Below are positions 34,890 through 47,926 of a stretch of DNA of 64,000 nucleotides, in pieces. The position numbers were made by a program, and so were the translations under genes. The first letter of the stretch is position 1, and each line of letters begins with the position of its first letter. The stretch lies in NCBI GenBank assembly GCA_017165825.1, contig CM029369.1, positions 5,066,433 to 5,130,432 on the forward strand, written 5' to 3'. This DNA comes from Hepsetus odoe (taxonomy: Eukaryota; Chordata; Actinopteri; Characiformes; Hepsetidae). The notes beneath the pieces were generated by a model. That model was not told the origin of the DNA. It saw only the letters and a list, made by a program, of their open reading frames with translations, and made no database searches.

Positions 34890-35440
34890 TCAGGATGCAG
34901 CAACACCTGATCTTCAGTTCAACTTGGTCTTTAAATCTCTCACATCACTCCAACTCTTCCATTCAGTTTCAGCCCCTTCTAATCTTTCAGCAATAATTAA
35001 ACCACAGGTCACAGCTCGAGCTCTTGGAGCATCAAGCTCAGCCCAATATGACCTCCCCTTTCTTAAAAGCAGACCTGCATCAAGACTCTTCTCAGCTCCT
35101 AAGTGGTGAAACGAACGTCCCCCGACCATCAAAACCACTGAGACCTTTGCCATCTTCAAACAGCGACTAAAGACCCACATCCTTAAAAAGCACTTAAAAT
35201 CGCATTTGCACTTTCATCCCTTAAAACGAACACAGTTCCAGCCTAAATAAAAGAATAATAAATAAATCTTGCATTTTTCTCTGTATCTGACAGAGTTCAA
35301 CTTCATGTCTTGGAGAACTTTATCTGCTAGTTAGTCAAGTGTAGGTTTTTTTAGGACAGTTTTCTGGAAACTACAAAGCACTCGAGTATGTCGCTCTGGA
35401 TAAGAGCATCAGCCAAATTCTCCTAATGTAAATAATAAGT
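34890..35440 (+). mobile_element. L2-like LINE 3' end
   Basis: The frame includes LGASSSAQYDLPFLKSRP, then ASRLFSAPKW and, after a stop, PPTIKTTETFAIFKQRLKTH. This is the typical C-terminus of L2/Rex-type ORF2. A shared 3' tail (GTCGCTCTGGATAAGAGCAT) ends it near 35430. Confidence 0.78.
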
Positions 35441-36017
35441 ATTGCATTTAAATACTCCAAAAAGAAATGTGAGTTTGGATAGCAAATAAAATACTAGACA
35501 TAAAGACAGCAGAATGAAACAGTCTCTTAACACTACTACTGAAAAAGAAGGTTATATCTGAACCATTTCACATATACCATTCGATTCTGGAAAATTGGTG
35601 AAATCCCCCTACAACTGCTGTGCTTAATATTTAATATTAAAATGTAAAATTAATATAAACTCTTCTTTGTGCTGTTTACTGACCGGGGCAGAACCGTAAG
35701 GGAATGTGCTGCACTGTACTATGGTAATAATGCACTGTGCATTAATCATGCTTCACTAAAAGTGCTGGAGAGCAGCAGTGGTGTATTTAGGCTCATTAGA
35801 GGCAGGCAGTGAGTCAGAGTGGGCTGGGAGCTGGGTTAGGAAAGGTTGAGTGTTTAACTGAATGGCGTCTGGCGAATGGTGCTGCTTTCTCGTTTTCCCC
35901 TCTTTCCGTTCGCCTGGAGAGCAACAATGGCTCTTTAAGCGCACAATGGCTCAATCAGGCGGCACAAGAGAGCCTGAATGTGTGCTTTAGCTCGAAATAA
36001 AGCAACAAATGAAAACA

Positions 36018-36086
<69 letters not shown>

Positions 36087-36092
36087 GAGAGA
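36018..36092. repeat. (GA)37 microsatellite
   Basis: GA run with one GC interruption. Confidence 0.96.
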
Positions 36093-37089
36093 TGGTTGTT
36101 GAGGGGCATTTTAGGCTTCAGAGCTGTGGGGTCCATGGACTCTCTGCTGCATTTCAATGAGCTCTGGAAGGCTGTGCTTCAGAAAGGGAATTAAAAAAAC
36201 TGCAAAAATGAAAAAAAGGAATGTATCTGCACCTGAATACCACCTAGTCCAATCTGACCAATCACGACAAAGCAGAGGCCACCGCATCTTTTTAAACGGC
36301 AGCTAATGCAGCTTCATTGGACAGCACTGGACATGCATGGAAGACGGTGATCAGTGCATCCAACAGATGCCCTTGCTGGCATGAATGGCACTGCGAGCTG
36401 TGGGGAGAGAACATCCTACTTACCTACAGAGAGCAGTGGACTCTGTTGGACTCGTGGCCATGGACGGCTGACCCATCGCTGGGGATCAAACTCCACCGTA
36501 TCTTCAAGAGATTCTGAACTGGATCCCTGGCAATCCAACAGCCAGTTGCAGCTAGGAGTCCAAAAGAGCATCACTGTCTCTATATAGGTGGGATGACCTC
36601 ACTCGTCCCCTCATCAACAGCTAGCCTGGACATATTTAAGCTGACCTGGTGTTTGTGCCCACCCTTGGGTTGTTAAAAAAAAAAAAATATGAAAAATCAG
36701 AAATTGTTGCAAATGTAAATGTGCCTGGCTTCCAATATTGTATAGCCTGAAGCTGCACAATATTTAGCCACAAAGGTACAGACAAAGCCATAAAAATTAC
36801 TGTATCCAGTCCAAAAAACAGCTAAATAAAAGTAATAAAATAAAATAAAAACTCTCCAGCCTCCAGATCTTTCGCCCATTGATCATTGATTTTATATATA
36901 TATATGTATGAGTTTGGGCCCAATCTCCAGCCTTATTGTATCTCAGAGGAAGCATCAACAAGTCTTCAATTTCTCAGTGTGATTTGAGAAGACCCAGATC
37001 TAGCCAGTGAGCTGGAAGTGACAACGACTTGGACAAATTGGGCAAAAGTTCAAATGTGGGTTGAGATCCGAGCTTCTTTTCCAGGTCAG

Positions 37090-37740
37090 TGGGTTTTCTC
37101 CACACCAAACTTCGTGTCTTCACAGACCTTCACTCTGGCAGTAGAATGGGTCATATTGAAGAGTTCTGCAACTTGAACTTGTACTGCAACAGGATGCCAG
37201 ATTTGCAAGATGTCATTTTAAGACATTTCTTCCTCAGATTACTGGAGCAATGCCAAGTATACGCTGGAGTGTTGAAATGCAGGCCACCACTGGATTCTGA
37301 AGTAATGAAGATGGGCTCATCAGTTCTGATGGTCAGCTGGTCTGCTAATTATCATTCGGTCTGATGAATGAATGTGGTTCTGAATGCATAATGCCAACAG
37401 TAAGCTTGGTGAAGGAATTTTGGGTTTGGGCAAGACCCCTTAGTTACAGTAAAAAGTGAGACTAATGCAACACCATCCAAAACCAGACTTACACGCTTCC
37501 AAATTTGTGGTTTCTTGAGCATTAAGGAAAGTCCAAGTGTGGCATTAAGGAACTCCAGGAACCAACAAAATGCCCTGATCTCAATCCAAAATTACCTTCA
37601 GAGTGAATCAGGGAACCAACTCTTCTGAATCTCACTTGGAGACTCTGATAGAGCATCCAACAATAAGGGCAGCACAATTACAAGACCAGGCCCCAGTTTC
37701 ACATTTAACTGGTCAACATGAACCTCCTTGCACACTAAAT
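37090..37740 (+). mobile_element. Degenerate Tc1-like transposase remnant
   Basis: The translation across frames contains CIMPTVSLVKEFWVWARPL (a degraded version of the conserved mid-transposase stretch), then a CPDLNPK-like motif near 37575 and remnants after it. There are many stops and frameshifts. Confidence 0.5.
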
Positions 37741-39787
37741 ACATCTGGGAGGATTTAAATGAATAAAGCAATAGTTGTGTTGCTATTTAAACTACTATCA
37801 TTTAATCAAACATTCTAAAAGTACTATAGAGGCTACAGTAACCAGATTAAGGAGTTTGCTTCTAACCCATCCACCCATTAAAAGGTATCTTCTTCGCAAC
37901 TCATCCGACTTGGAGAAGTGGAGCAGAGGTGCACAGCTGGAGGACAGCGGCTCGTCAGTTAGCGTTACACACGCTGCCGCTAAAACTAAGTGACCGAGCA
38001 TCTACAACGTATTGTGTAATACACAGATGAGCTCATGCGCCCAGACGAGTTATATAAGCAAAAGAACAGGGGATGGGAGACATCTCTCTTTTTGATGAAA
38101 TGACCTCAGATCAATGCTCTGCTCCAAAAACGAAAAGCTGGGGGGCTTGCAGAGAAAGAGGAGGGGTTGTGCTGCTAAATATAAGTAGCACAGACTCATG
38201 CATGTGGCAGCATCCACCTGGGCCATCCTGCCAGTCAGCGGGGCAGATGTAGATGTAAGTGCAGAGCTGTTCATGAGCCATTCCCCTCCACTGCCCAACG
38301 CCCGGGCTGAAAATAAACACATTCATTATTGAGCTATGGGGAGAGAGACGGCGGCTGCTCACTGGGCTAGCTTCTCAAACAGCGCTCCGTTTGCTCCAAC
38401 AGAGACACATCACCTGCTTTCTCACCTTTAGTCACCTCCAAGTTCCTCACAACCTCTTTTGCCACCTCCTTTCAGACACTCCCTGGCATTTGTTGTGTCA
38501 CATTGTCTGTCCACTCAATGCCACTCTTACTTTTGACAGTCAAGCAAGACCAACAGGGTCGGCTAAAGTACGGAGTTATTACTGGGAAAGTCCAGGCCTT
38601 AGTTACCGTTGCTACGTCTGCCAAACTTGCAGCTTCTTCAGAACTCAGGCAAAAGGAAATGCAAATGAAGGAGTGGATTTGAAATACTACTTAAACAAAA
38701 GTGAACTGCCTTTGCAAAAAGGTTTATTGCAAAAACTGAGACTAAAATAAACTGGGAGGATTGGAGGTGAACCCCATTTCATATTACTAAATGCTGCACC
38801 TGTTTCTGAGGAGAGGGTTCAGCTGATAGGCCGGCATGAAAGCTGATCGGCATATAAAGCAGGCTTGCAAATATTTTATGAAACAATATATTTATATAAA
38901 TATAATAATCTGTTGTTTTGCAAACCCCTGACTCTTCATACACAAACATATATATATATATATATATATATGGGACATTTTATGATGAAAGATCCGGGTT
39001 GGTGAAGCATCTTGCATTAAACATTTCTAGACATGCATTAAGGCAGAAGCACTTTGTCCCGATTGGACTGTTCACTCCAAACTGAATTCGATTCGTAACT
39101 GCATTGAAACCTATTCAAATAGTCAGAAAACCTTAAATTATAGCAGACATGTTCTAGGCTGCTTTATTTCCACCATCCCTACTACTCGCCTTAATACGGT
39201 TGCGCTCAAGTTAATCAGTTTTCCATCAAGTGTGAGCTCTTGTTTTACTTTTAATATTATTGGATCAAGTTGACCAGAAAACCCACCAATGTTTCTTTGT
39301 TCTTCATCACATGAATAGTTTCTTCTGCCCCAAAATGCGGCACAACTGACATTATTCCAGTGTACCATAGCGCTCAGTCACCAAACTACAACAGCTGTAT
39401 TTAAGCTTTTGTGCAAGACGACACAGTGAAAGAGAGGAGAGGATCTGGGAGAGAAAAAAGCATTCATGTATCTTAAAGCGCATGAAATGGCGACACTGTA
39501 AAGATGGAAAGGAGGTGTTAACTGCAGCTGTCAGACCTGAGGCAGTTTCTCTGTGCAGCATTCAAGTAATCTGGTTAAATTCATGTTTCTATTGCTGTTA
39601 ATTCAATAATAAACTTGATAAATCATATAAACGTAAAGAAAAAAGACTAAATGATATTCAGACACTCTGACCCCCTGACTGGGACTGCTCCGAGCGTATG
39701 CTTAAAAGCTCCCAGAAAAAAAGGAACCAACATATTTATCTGTATCATCCAACCAATGATCAATCATACCTTGTGGAGCCTGATTTC

Positions 39788-39790
39788 ACA

Positions 39791-39831
<41 letters not shown>

Positions 39832-40142
39832 TCTCTGACATTTCACAAATATAAGCTCTGTGATTGGCTGCAGCAGGAGTAATTGGCTTAGCCCTCTTAA
39901 GTGTTTCATTAACATTTCCCACTGGCGACTGCAGATGAAACGCTGTCAGATTAGAGGCAACATGAAGAATGTGTGTATGGGCATGTGTGTGAGTGTGTGC
40001 GTAGAGCATGAAAGGCCTTTACACACTCTCTTATCTTCCCTTCTGTAAACCCAACATCATTTTCAATACTGTATATTAGAATGTGTGCGTGTGTGTCTGT
40101 GTGTGTTCAAACATATGCATGGGTGTTTTAAACATGCTGTGT

Positions 40143-40182
<40 letters not shown>
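39788..40182. repeat. (TC)20 and GT tracts
   Basis: TC run at 39791-39828; GT-rich at 39970-40000 and 40081-40182. Confidence 0.92.
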
Positions 40183-40185
<3 letters not shown>

Positions 40186-40473
40186 AATTTCCAGTGAACA
40201 CACAGCTTGTGTTTGGCCTTACACCGCAGTCCAGTCACTCAGACTCCTGTCCAAAACACCTGTCCGACATTCACACCTGCCAGAGTTAAAGTTATACACA
40301 CTGACAGCCAGGCAGCCATCGACACACACACTCAGCCCACCTGACATCAGCGTCAGAGATTACCAACACAAGGAACAACTACCCAAACCAAACAACAGGT
40401 CCTCATTAAAAACGCCTGAAAGCATGAGAACCATCATCCTGATTGAAAACCTTCACATTTATGGCTTTTACAT

Positions 40474-40680
40474 GGCGCAGTGGTGGTCTAGTGTTTATGG
40501 ACTAGATCCCAGGAAGCTGGTCTGTTTGAATCTCAGACCAGTAGGTTGCCCCGAGGTACCCTTGTGTGACCCCATCACTGCCCCCTGCTGCACTTTGTGT
40601 GTAAGTACAAAAGAGAAGATGTATTTCATTGCATTTCACTGTGTGGCGTATTTCACATTTACAGTAGTCACTTTCACTTT
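40474..40680 (+). mobile_element. SINE, plus strand
   Basis: GCAGTGGTGGTCTAGTGTTT head, GAGGTACCCTTGTGTGACCC with a core deletion, and GTAGTCACTTTCACTTT tail. Confidence 0.88.
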
Positions 40681-40815
40681 GTTTAGAAGACGCTCTTTTC
40701 CAGAGTGCCTTTCCCCATTTACAGGGACCATGTTCCTGTAACAACCTGGAGTTCTGGAGGTAAGACCTGTGACTTCTTGGTCCATAGGCAATCCTGCCAT
40801 TGGACCACCCCACCC
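40681..40815 (-). mobile_element. Second SINE/LINE-tail family fragment
   Basis: GAAGACGCTCTTTTCCAGAG, CATTTACAGGGACCATGTTC and a head-like GGTCCATAGGCAATCC. It resembles the fragment at 57080-57235 and differs from the main SINE. Confidence 0.5.
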
Positions 40816-40842
40816 TCATTATTAACCAGTTTATAACCAGTT

Positions 40843-41176
40843 ATCCCCACTTCTTCTCCTTCTTCTTCCAGCTGCTACAGTGTATCAACCATCTCCATTT
40901 CTCCTGGTCCTCTACATCTTCCTTCTTCAAACCAGCATATCCTCTCTCACCACTTCCATAAATCTCCTCTTTGGTCTTCCTCTTCTCCTCTTTCCTGGCA
41001 GCTCCATCCTCAACTTCCTCCTGCCAATATACTCCTCGTCTCTCCTCTGGACATGTCCAAACCAACACAATCTTGCCTCTCTGACTTTGTTTCAAAACAT
41101 CTAACCAGAGCTGTCCCTCTAATATACTGATTTCTAATCCTGTCCATCTTTGCCACAACGAAAATCTCAGCACCTG
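40843..41176 (-). mobile_element. RTE-like LINE 3' end
   Basis: On plus it reads CATCTCCATTTCTCCTGGTC, CTCTTTCCTGGCAGCTCCAT and CTGGACATGTCCAAACCAAC. The minus-strand translation includes REARLCWFGH-like and GRRSILAG-like remnants. Confidence 0.78.
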
Positions 41177-41195
41177 TATTGATCCTTATTTCATT

Positions 41196-41272
41196 AGGCA
41201 GAGATGGCCTAGTGTTTAGAGACTAGGCCCCATAATTGGAAGGCTGTGGGTTCAAATCCTGGATCCGTGGGT
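41196..41272 (+). mobile_element. SINE, tRNA head only
   Basis: GAGATGGCCTAGTGTTTAGA A box, then GGTTCAAATCCTGG B box; it stops before the core. Confidence 0.8.
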
Positions 41273-41867
41273 TAAAAAAGTGGTTAATGGGTTGCTTATT
41301 TAAAGAGAACGTCTTCACATTTTCTGCAGTGGAATATTTGAGTTGTGAACAGTCACTTAGAGAGGGCTTGATATGAAAAGGGTTCCAGTGGAGGAAGCAA
41401 GGGGTCTGAATCTGCCAGAAAACAATGTTTGAGGGATCAGAGAAGTTTATAACCATTTCATGTAACATTCTATGAGGAAGCTCTTAGAGGTATTAAACCC
41501 TCCAGGCTTCTGGTTCCATTCACACCTCCATTCATCCGGCCCTCTTTCCCACTCAGCCGTTCATTTTTATGGAGCGAAGCATTTCACATCAAACCAGCCT
41601 GAATGACTTCATTTCCACCTCCTCAATGTTGTTTTTAATATATCAAAAGCATTCCAGATGCATCTGGCTACTGCCATTGGGATTTTGTCAGCTGCTTTCT
41701 GATAGGTGACCAATAGCACTTCTAAAAAGTATATAAAATCTAGAAGTTGATATTGAGACCAGCCATGTAATAGGGGTTGGAAATGATGGCAGTGAAGAAA
41801 GGATGGATGGCAAATTTGGAGCAATTAAAGATGCTGATTTGCTGATGCTGAGATGAGCCAATTAGAT

Positions 41868-42128
41868 GGTCAGCTCAGGTTGGGCATTTTGGAGACAAAG
41901 TTAGAGAAGCAAGGTTGCGTTGGTTTGGACATTTCCAGAGGAGAAGTCAGGATGATACTGGGAGGAGGATGTTAAAGATGGAGCTGTCAGGAAAGAGGAA
42001 AAGAAGAAAACCAAAGAGGAGGTTTATGAATTTGGTAAGAGAGGACATGCAGACGGTCAGTGTGAAAGAGGAAGATGCAGAGGACGTGAAGAAATGGAGA
42101 TGGATGGTCCACAGTGGCAACTCCTAAA
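41868..42128 (+). mobile_element. RTE-like LINE 3' end
   Basis: The open frame includes RWFGHFQRRSQDDTGRRML, KMELSGKRKRRKPKRRFMN, VREDMQTVSVKEEDAED and KKWRWMVHSGNS, then a stop. It is a well-preserved C-terminal tail. Confidence 0.82.
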
Positions 42129-42258
42129 GAGTTGAGCAACACTGAGAAGTTATTAATTGATTAACCTGAGATGCCAGACACCACTTTGTGAACTGCAGAA
42201 CTGTTACATTCGCAGTCCTGTTCTATAAAATCAGCCCCCAAAAATGTATGTTTCCAAA

Positions 42259-42471
42259 AACAGTGGCTTAGCAGTTAAGCACTCTGCCCCAGGATCTGAA
42301 GGTTTGAGGTACCCTTGAGCAAGGTACCGTCCCCATCAGTGCTCTGCAGGTGCTTTAAATAGCTGCCCCCTTCTGCAGGGTGTGTGTGGGTGAAAAACAG
42401 CCTTTTCATCTCGTTGTGGTTCACCATGTGCTGTGCTGTGTTTGACAATGACAAATAGTCACTTTCACTTT
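42259..42471 (+). mobile_element. SINE, plus strand
   Basis: ACAGTGGCTTAGCAGTTAAG head, TTGAGCAAGGTACCGTCCCC core and AGTCACTTTCACTTT tail; the B-box region is deleted. Confidence 0.88.
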
Positions 42472-43567
42472 GTTGTTTTTCCTTCCCGTTCCATTGTTTA
42501 TTTCCCATCTGGGAACAGCTAACAACCTTCATCTGATACACCATCATGTGTATCCTACTAAATAAACCCCAAAAAGAGTTTAAGATATAATAATTTTCTG
42601 CAAAAAACATGAATCATTTTAGTTTTATATGCCTTGTTAACCCTTCCTAATCCCTGACACACGCTGTCCTCCCTCCCCACCAAATAGTGGACGTCACCGG
42701 GACAGCTGGGAGTGTGATGAGCGTGACATGTGGTTCTCTCTGTTAAGCGGGGCTGCTCGGGTTGGCCTGGTTTTCAGTTTACTAAAATATCACTGCAGGG
42801 CTTGCGAGATGGAGGAGGAAAATGTTTTGATTATTAATTGACATTAAAATTCCTTGCACGCCTTGCATTAACTTTTAATGAGACACAGGAACGAGGGGCC
42901 TGAAGACAGAGTCAGCTGGCAGCAGCAGGACGGGTTTGGAGGTGAAAGTGGCAACGATACACACATACACATTTACCCACACTTGTGCCCACATCCCAAC
43001 CCACATGCACGCATAGGTGAGCAGGGTACACGGACTGCGGTTGGTCCAGCCTGCTCGGCCCTGCAGCCCCATTTGCTGGCTGTGCTGAATTATTCAAAAG
43101 CCGGGCCGCTGGTGGTTCGCACCGCTCTACTTTTGTACCCTTGTGTTTTCTGCTCTACTCTTTTCCCTGAATGTGAACACACACACACGCACACACTCAT
43201 GCAAATTACAGATTCATGATCTGGATACGGACCTTTAACTTTGAACTACATAATGCTTTGCACCTTTAACGCAGCATCGACGTTCGTGAAATGTTCACAC
43301 AAGGTAAAAGGGCAGCTGGCATTTACAAATGGTGCAAAAAAATAATATTGATGTCAGGTTACAGTACATTCAAGACCGGAAGTTCAACACCAGGCTTTAT
43401 TGCTTTATTGGCTGCATGGAATAGTTTTAAGGGGTCAGCTTTAAGGTCTTCCAATCAAATGGGTCAGTCCCAATCAAGCAGAGCAGAAAAAGGACAATAA
43501 GGCTATATTAATAATGCACCAAATAGGCAAAAAGAAATGGCTGTTTGACTTAATGACATGGTATATA

Positions 43568-43572
43568 AACAC

Positions 43573-43648
<76 letters not shown>
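43568..43648. repeat. (CA)40 microsatellite
   Basis: CA run with AAAC interruptions. Confidence 0.96.
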
Positions 43649-43651
<3 letters not shown>

Positions 43652-43895
43652 CATTTCACTTTACCCCTAATGCTGAATAATTTAAAAACCCTTTGCGTTT
43701 AAACTGATTCAGTTCAGGCTTAGAAGGTATGAGGTGGCTCTGGTATAAATTTAGAAACTTGATATAAGGCAACAGGCAATTAAAAAGATTATTTAAATGA
43801 TGATTGTTAGATAACCATTTGAATGAGTAGAGGGTGGTGGGGGACTACGGGTAAGAAAGGTGCGGAGGAAGGGGTTGTGGGTTCGAGTCTGGCTT

Positions 43896-44048
43896 TGTGA
43901 AAGTGACTATTTGTTATTTCGAAAGAGCACTGTATTTAACCCAAACACAACGTCCAGAAAGAACAGTGACAGGAACGGTACCTTGCTCAAGGTTACTGGT
44001 CCACAACCTTCCAATCCTGGGACCCTAAACACTAGGCCACCGCTGTCC
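43896..44048 (-). mobile_element. SINE, short form
   Basis: GTGAAAGTGACTATTTGTTA tail, GGTACCTTGCTCAAGG core and CTAAACACTAGGCCACCG head, with internal deletions. Confidence 0.85.
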
Positions 44049-44205
44049 ACCCTCCAGCACTATTTTAGCCCAAGAGCAGCTCCAGGTAGACGGTATCCGC
44101 CATGAGGAAATGTTTGGATGAGAGCGTATAGTAAATGCTGCTGATGTAAATGTGAGTCGAGCAGCTGGTGCTGGTGCTGGATTAAAGGTGAGTTTTTATT
44201 AACCC

Positions 44206-44374
44206 AAAGTGCACACAAACGGTGCAGCTAGGGGGCAGCTATTAAAGTGCCTGGGGAGCAGTGATGGAGACGGTACCTTGCTCAAGGGTACCTCAGGGCA
44301 ACCTGCTGGTAAGGGGTTTGAACCCACAATCTTCCTGTGACCGACTCCCTAACCACTAGGCCACCGCTGCCCTG
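44206..44374 (-). mobile_element. SINE, tail truncated
   Basis: AGGGGGCAGCTATTAAAGTG core, GGTACCTTGCTCAAGGGTAC and CTAACCACTAGGCCACCG head. It sits head to tail with the next copy. Confidence 0.87.
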
Positions 44375-44377
44375 AAA

Positions 44378-44488
44378 CAGCTGGGGGCAGCTATTTAAAG
44401 CTGGCCGGGGAGCAGTGATGGGAGCAGTACCGTCCACAACCTTCCAATCCTGGGGCCAACTCCCTAACCACTAGGCCACCACTGCCCC
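44378..44488 (-). mobile_element. SINE, short internally deleted copy
   Basis: TGGGGGCAGCTATTTAAAGC, then GAGCAGTGATGGGAGCAGTA joined directly to CACAACCTTCCAATCC and CTAACCACTAGGCCACCAC. It is the third SINE unit within 600 bp. Confidence 0.85.
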
Positions 44489-44589
44489 TAAAACTCCTAT
44501 ATACACTTGGATTCAGCCCATTAGATAGAAAAATGAAAAGAAACCATTTCCTGTCTTACAACAAGACCAGAGTAGGAGGGATTCCCCTT

Positions 44590-44728
44590 CTGAGAATTGG
44601 AGTTTCTACCTCCAGTTTTAGGGAGATTTGCCCCCATCTTCTATGGCTTGGTCTCCAGGATTCAGACCTGGATTCTGTAATCGAGAATCGTTGCGAAAGT
44701 TGTAAAAAGTTTAAATAAATTTTTCTCA
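44590..44728 (-). repeat. 'CAGCTTTACAGAATCC' element fragment
   Basis: CTACCTCCAGTTTTAGGGAG, then GACCTGGATTCTGTAATCG. It is a shorter copy of the element at 2985-3245. Confidence 0.55.
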
Positions 44729-45568
44729 TAAAATTATAGTAAGAAATTCTTGAAATCACTGTAAAATGTATAACTTTGCACAGTGCAGAGATTATATAAC
44801 CACTCTGTGGCATGCTCCATTTCTACTGGCCTGGGACGCTTCCGCTGGACACAGTGAGGGCTGCGTTAATTGGCAGAGTGGCCTGGGAACGCAGTGAGCT
44901 ATTGAATTAGCGACGCTGGTCCCGGAGTGGCCCATGGGCTTCGCATTACTGCTCCACTTTATTGTGAAGTTGCCTTCCCACCAAAAACAATCAGGTTTTC
45001 AGTTCAGGCTGTAGTGCTTTGTTGTCTTAATACCATTATTTCCATCCCCCTCCTTCTTCTTTCATCCTATGTGAAGAATTGAGTTGTAATTTAAACAGAG
45101 CATGCTCTTCCTCTTCACCCCTCCTCTTCTATAAAAGAGCAAAGTGGTGTTTGAAGCCAGGAGATATGTTTTAATCATTCAAATTCTTAATGATGACACC
45201 AGATCCATTATTAATGGGCACAGTTCCTCCAGTGTGCACAGCTGGTGAGTGGGGCATAAGCTTTAGTACCACTCTCTCCATTTGATCTCGCTGTAATTAT
45301 GCCTTTCCCCCTCCCCAAATCACATCACAAGTTCTAAACAGCGACCCTTGAAGAAGGGATTCTTCCGCTTTTTAACTTTATTTTCCCAGGGCTTTTTGTT
45401 TTCTCTCTCTTTTTCTTTCTTTCTTTTGTTCTCCTTCCCTTTTTTGCTTTCATCTTCATGGAACCAGAAGGGACATGGTGTTAGTCTTTTATGACTATTA
45501 CTATCCAGCAGACGGGCAGGACTGCAGATGCAAAACGCCTCTGCACAGAAGCACATTTTTGGAATGCG

Positions 45569-45700
45569 CAGTACTGTGCAAAAGTTTTAGGCAGATGTGA
45601 AAAAAGGCTGTAAACAAAGAACGCTTTCAGAAATATAAATAATGATTGCTTATTTTTATCAATACTACTCAATACTCAATAACAGTACTGTACAAAAATA
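45569..45700 (+). mobile_element. Solo terminal repeat of the same Tc1 family
   Basis: CAGTACTGTGCAAAAGTTTT and CTGTAAACAAAGAACGCTTT match the left end of the element at 11179. A second partial end (CAGTACTGTACAAAAAT) lies at 45683 in the same orientation. No transposase remains. Confidence 0.75.
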
Positions 45701-45915
45701 ATTATGAGGAAGATATAAAACGATTGAATATTGATAATAAATAAAGGAGTGAAGTTATAAATTAGAAGTACCATCTTTGGCTACATGAAAAACCCTACAA
45801 AGAAAAGTTCTTTTAAAAAAACTACTTGTTTTTCAGCCCCTTTAATTCAGAGCGTACTTTAGTGCCATAATGAATAAAGAAAAGTGTCCACTGTCCTTTG
45901 GGTCATGTCAGAAGT

Positions 45916-46090
45916 GGGCAGCGGTGGCCTAGTGGTTAGGGACCAGGCCCCAAGATTGGAAGGTCGTGGCTTCGAAGTTGCCCTGAGGTACCCTTGAGCA
46001 AGGTAGCGTCCCTCATCACAAGCAGACATTGCATTTCGTTGTGGTTCACTGCATGCGTTCTGTGTTCTTGATGCCAGTCACTTTCACTTT
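45916..46090 (+). mobile_element. SINE, plus strand, with deletions
   Basis: GGCAGCGGTGGCCTAGTGGT head, TTGAGCAAGGTAGCGTCCC core and CAGTCACTTTCACTTTC tail. Confidence 0.9.
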
Positions 46091-46159
46091 CATTTCAAAT
46101 GTAATCCATTTGGTCAGAATGACGACAACATAAACAGTAGTAGGTCAATTTTAGGGAAT

Positions 46160-46308
46160 GAAGTGAAAGCAGAAGAAGTATCTAGGGCCCATGGAGCAAT
46201 GATGGGGAAGGTACCTTGCCCTCTTTACATCTGCGCAACGTACTTGGCCAGGAATCGAACCCACAACCTTCCAATCATGGTGCCTAATCCCTAACTACTG
46301 GGCCACTA
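46160..46308 (-). mobile_element. SINE, diverged short form
   Basis: AGTGAAAGCAG tail, GGAAGGTACCTTGCCC core, GGAATCGAACCCACAACC and CTAACTACTGGGCCACTA head. Confidence 0.8.
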
Positions 46309-46859
46309 GTTGACGATCATTCGATCGCTGCGATGGAAATTCTACAAAAATGTCTGGAAGCAATTGTATTGTGATTCAGCTCTGATTACTAGTAGCTCTA
46401 AAAGAATAAAAGTGGTAGGGTAGCTTGAGGCAACCAACTGATCTGATCTAAATCATGTCCTTCTGATATTGGGGCCTAGTCCCTGGATCGGGAGTAGTTG
46501 CCCCACGGCAGGTTCATCCTGAAGACTCGCAGCCACAGACGGTATCATTACAGATGAATCTCCTGGTCCCCTGAAGATCCTACTGACCTCCATCCATTTG
46601 TATTTCCAACCAAACTACTCAACAGCTTGAATGCAAAATGGTTTGAAATTTATATTTAAAGACTCTCTTTTTCCACAACACAAAAGGGAAAATGTCTTTA
46701 AAAAAGCAGGATTTGTAGTTCAGACCCAGGCCTGCCTCCATGCCTTTGCTAAAACGAACAGACGTTTCTATCCCATGCTAATGCAGCTACAGTCTCAGAT
46801 GGCAGCTTGCACTGTGCATGTCTATACACACTTCCATTACCATCAATTTAGTTACAATT

Positions 46860-47290
46860 GTAGAGGGGTCAAACTTCATCGATAATGAAGATTTTGAAAG
46901 CGCTGTTGTTTGCCATCAATATTTCATTACGTTCACTTTTCCGCTGCTTCTGCGGGTCCCCCATGCCTTCATTAACGAGAAGCCAGTCAGCAAAACCAGC
47001 CAAATAAATGAGTAAGGAATAGAAATGGGCCTAATCCAGATAAGCCGCCTGCCCTTTTATTGTTTCAGCCGCGTGCCATTTCCTCTAAGGCTTAAACTCA
47101 TGTGCTGCTCATTCAATGGTAAAATATTATGGGTCCACTATTGAGGCCTTGTAGAGACTCATTTTGACTTTGCTAAAGATGTGCCGTTCTCTGAAAACTA
47201 CATTTCCCACAATCCCATGCCAGATGTTTAGCCAGGTCTGTGAGGACCAAGAGCCGAGACCCATTTTGTCGCTAAAATGAAACTAAGTTT
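46860..47290. other. Candidate conserved noncoding stretch
   Basis: Repeat-free block with clustered motif-like words: GGGCCTAATCC (OTX/PITX-like), CCAGATAAG (GATA-like) and TTTTATTGTTT (SOX-like). This is an inference from composition and motifs only. Confidence 0.22.
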
Positions 47291-47710
47291 CAATTAAACC
47301 CAACTGCACTTTAAATGATTAGATTTTAATAAAAGGGCCAATATTTTTCAAAATCCAATTTTTAAGACAAACTATCCACTGTCCAGTCCACTCAGCTCTT
47401 GTGATTTGTCAAAAGGTTTTCATATACAACATCTATTTAGAGCTATAACAATTTGGCCAATTTGATTAAGTCTGCTTTCTTGAATGGCACAAGACACAGG
47501 CCAGTTAATCAGAACAGAGGTCATTCACATTCAGAGGTTGGAAAGTGGTCATGTGGTTGTGTAGTGTAATGGATAACACTGCTTCTCCAAGAAAGCTGGG
47601 TTTCCAAGCCTACAAAGGCAGATCACAGTTTAAGAGCTTCCCATGGAGAATTTCCTCTGAGCTATGGATTGAGTATGGACTGGTTAGGGACAGTATTTAT
47701 TAGGCTAGTT

Positions 47711-47926
47711 AAAAGTGAAAGTGACAATTTGTCATTGTGAAACACAGCACGCAGTAACACACAAGAAAATGCAACATCTGCATTAAACCCACACACCATG
47801 CAGCAAGGGGCAGCGCCTAGAGATCGGTGATAGGGACGGTACCTTGCTCAAGAGTTCCTCAGGGCAACTCACTGGTTTGGGACTTGAACCCACAACCTTC
47901 CAATTATGGGGCCTAATCTCTAATCT
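47711..47926 (-). mobile_element. SINE, near full length
   Basis: AAAGTGAAAGTGACAATTTG tail, CGGTACCTTGCTCAAGAG core and GGACTTGAACCCACAACC B box. The outermost head is lost. Confidence 0.88.

Noticed and set aside
34582..35109. 175-codon ORF with acidic repeat
   Set aside because: The Glu/Ala run is a GAA/GCA microsatellite and the C-terminal part is an L2-like LINE end.
40085..40741. 218-codon plus-strand ORF
   Set aside because: It runs through a GT microsatellite, unique sequence and a SINE; the composition follows these elements and shows no protein family signal.
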